Assembly (NCBI GenBank): GCA_020086605.1
Contig: JACBWW010000004.1
Span: 10,555,911-10,619,910 of the forward strand
Origin: Lanius collurio
Lineage: Eukaryota; Chordata; Aves; Passeriformes; Laniidae
Reading direction: 5' to 3'
DNA length: 64,000 bases
Shown in pieces: positions 63,151-64,000 of the stretch. A program made the translations under genes and the position numbers. The notes beneath the pieces are model-generated. The model worked only from the letters and a program-made list of their open reading frames with translations, had not been told where the DNA came from and made no database searches. Each line of letters opens with the position of its first letter. The stretch's first letter is position 1.

Positions 63151-64000
63151 GTGAGACTGCTCCAGCATAGTACTTATTGCCAGTGCACCCTGGAGATGAG
63201 TTGGCTAGTTTTTGTGCTTTCTGGGGTCATCTTGGGTTGTAGGGTGCTTAAAAGGAGGAAGGGGAAGAAAGATGATAGATTGTGGTGAGAAATGATGACA
63301 AGCCTTGAAGTCGTATTGTCAGTTACTCATGGCACTAATAATATGACATGGCATCCTTTCTGTGACTTACCTTTGTATCTTAGAGCATCTTTACCAGCTG
63401 TAGATACTCCCAGTGTTGAAACACCTGACTCAGGATGTGCTATGGAAGTGAGTGTTCTGTAGCCTTTGCTGCCTGGCTTATGCTGAGCCCAGGTTGCCTC
63501 TGAAAGCTCTTATCAGACAGTAAATAAAACCAGTTTTGTTTGCAAAGGGAGTTTCCTAATTGCACTGGTAGCTTGTTTGGTGTTGAAGTGCACATAGTGG
63601 AGAGACTATGAACTTGCCAAATATTGAAAACTGTCACTTCCTTTTCTTGGTGAAAACAGAGGCTATTGGTCCTTTGTCAAATGAGCTGGACTTTTAAAAA
63701 TGCTGATTTGTTTGATTGTTGATAGTCAATGCAAGGAAGTGCCTGGAACCACAGAGCACATTGCAGCACATAGCACTTCCCAAAATACACTTACATTGGT
63801 ATGTCTCTGCAAATAGCTGCAGGTCACAGCTATTAAACCTGTGGTTGCTCAGCCCCGTGCTGCCAAGGGATAGTTAATGGGCTGAACTCTAGCTGTGGTA
63901 GGCCTTATGTACTGCTGTCTACTGCGTTGTGAATGCCACAGAGCTGAGCTGTGTAAGACCTTCTTAAACCTCAGAACAGATTTATTTGGAAAGCTCTAGT

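Larger units (their letters stand above)
44674..64000 (+). other. ITPK1: ITPK1 intron 2 (partial, at least 19,327 bp)
   Basis: The intron begins GTGAGTA and runs to the window edge. Apart from the CR1 copies, homopurine tract, homopolymers and exon-like segment listed separately, I recognise no gene or transposon in 45445-57393, 58070-61431, 61486-63099 or 63151-64000. Overlapping open frames at 47880-48290, 50310-50800 and 54960-55330 follow GC-richer patches and carry no recognisable domains. Confidence 0.85.

Noticed and set aside
44674..64000. Search for ITPK1 exon 3 (human LNLSRPIEEQGPLDVIIH region)
   Set aside because: No plus-strand segment encoding this peptide was found by reading, so exon 3 probably lies beyond the window.
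1..64000. tRNA, rRNA, CRISPR arrays, operons or phage-like systems
   Set aside because: None seen. The architecture is that of a vertebrate chromosome with one long-intron gene.

Overview
The window is vertebrate nuclear DNA, almost certainly from a bird. It has two CpG islands in an AT-rich background, long introns with canonical GT-AG sites, several 5'-truncated CR1 LINEs (the dominant avian retroposon) and G/T-rich low-complexity tracts common in avian introns. I saw no mammalian SINEs or L1, and no prokaryotic gene organisation. Most of the 64 kb is non-coding.

The one gene I can identify is ITPK1 (inositol-tetrakisphosphate 1-kinase) on the + strand. Its start codon lies at 13784 in the second CpG island (about 13090-14270). 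Coding exon 1 (13784-13878) gives residues 1-31 plus two bases of codon 32. After a 30,770-bp intron, a 25-nt microexon (44649-44673) completes codon 32 and adds residues 33-40. Translation stops exactly at a codon boundary, and intron 2 runs past the right edge. The rest of the kinase, including the ATP-grasp core, lies outside the window. A strong splice acceptor at 13703-13704 shows that the ATG exon is preceded by at least one non-coding exon within the same CpG island.

The left edge (1 to about 260) is the end of another CpG island. It carries an ETS-like site and two YY1-like sites in opposite orientations, as expected of a promoter, possibly bidirectional. A gene may run leftwards from here. 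In human the 5' side of ITPK1 faces the LYSET/TMEM251-GON7-UBR7 cluster, but too few bases are present to name it.

Between the islands (about 360-13080) lies an intergenic stretch with low-complexity tracts, one unclassified repeat-like block (about 2555-3060) and one possible LTR remnant (about 5918). Intron 1 holds a sense CR1 3' end (30.8 kb) and a rearranged antisense CR1 with endonuclease and reverse transcriptase remnants (37.85-38.37 kb). Intron 2 holds a longer sense CR1 (57.4-58.07 kb), a short CR1 tail (61.4 kb), a homopurine tract (45.4 kb) and a well-formed but unproven 51-nt exon-like segment (63100-63150). I found no tRNA, rRNA, CRISPR array or novel multi-gene system.
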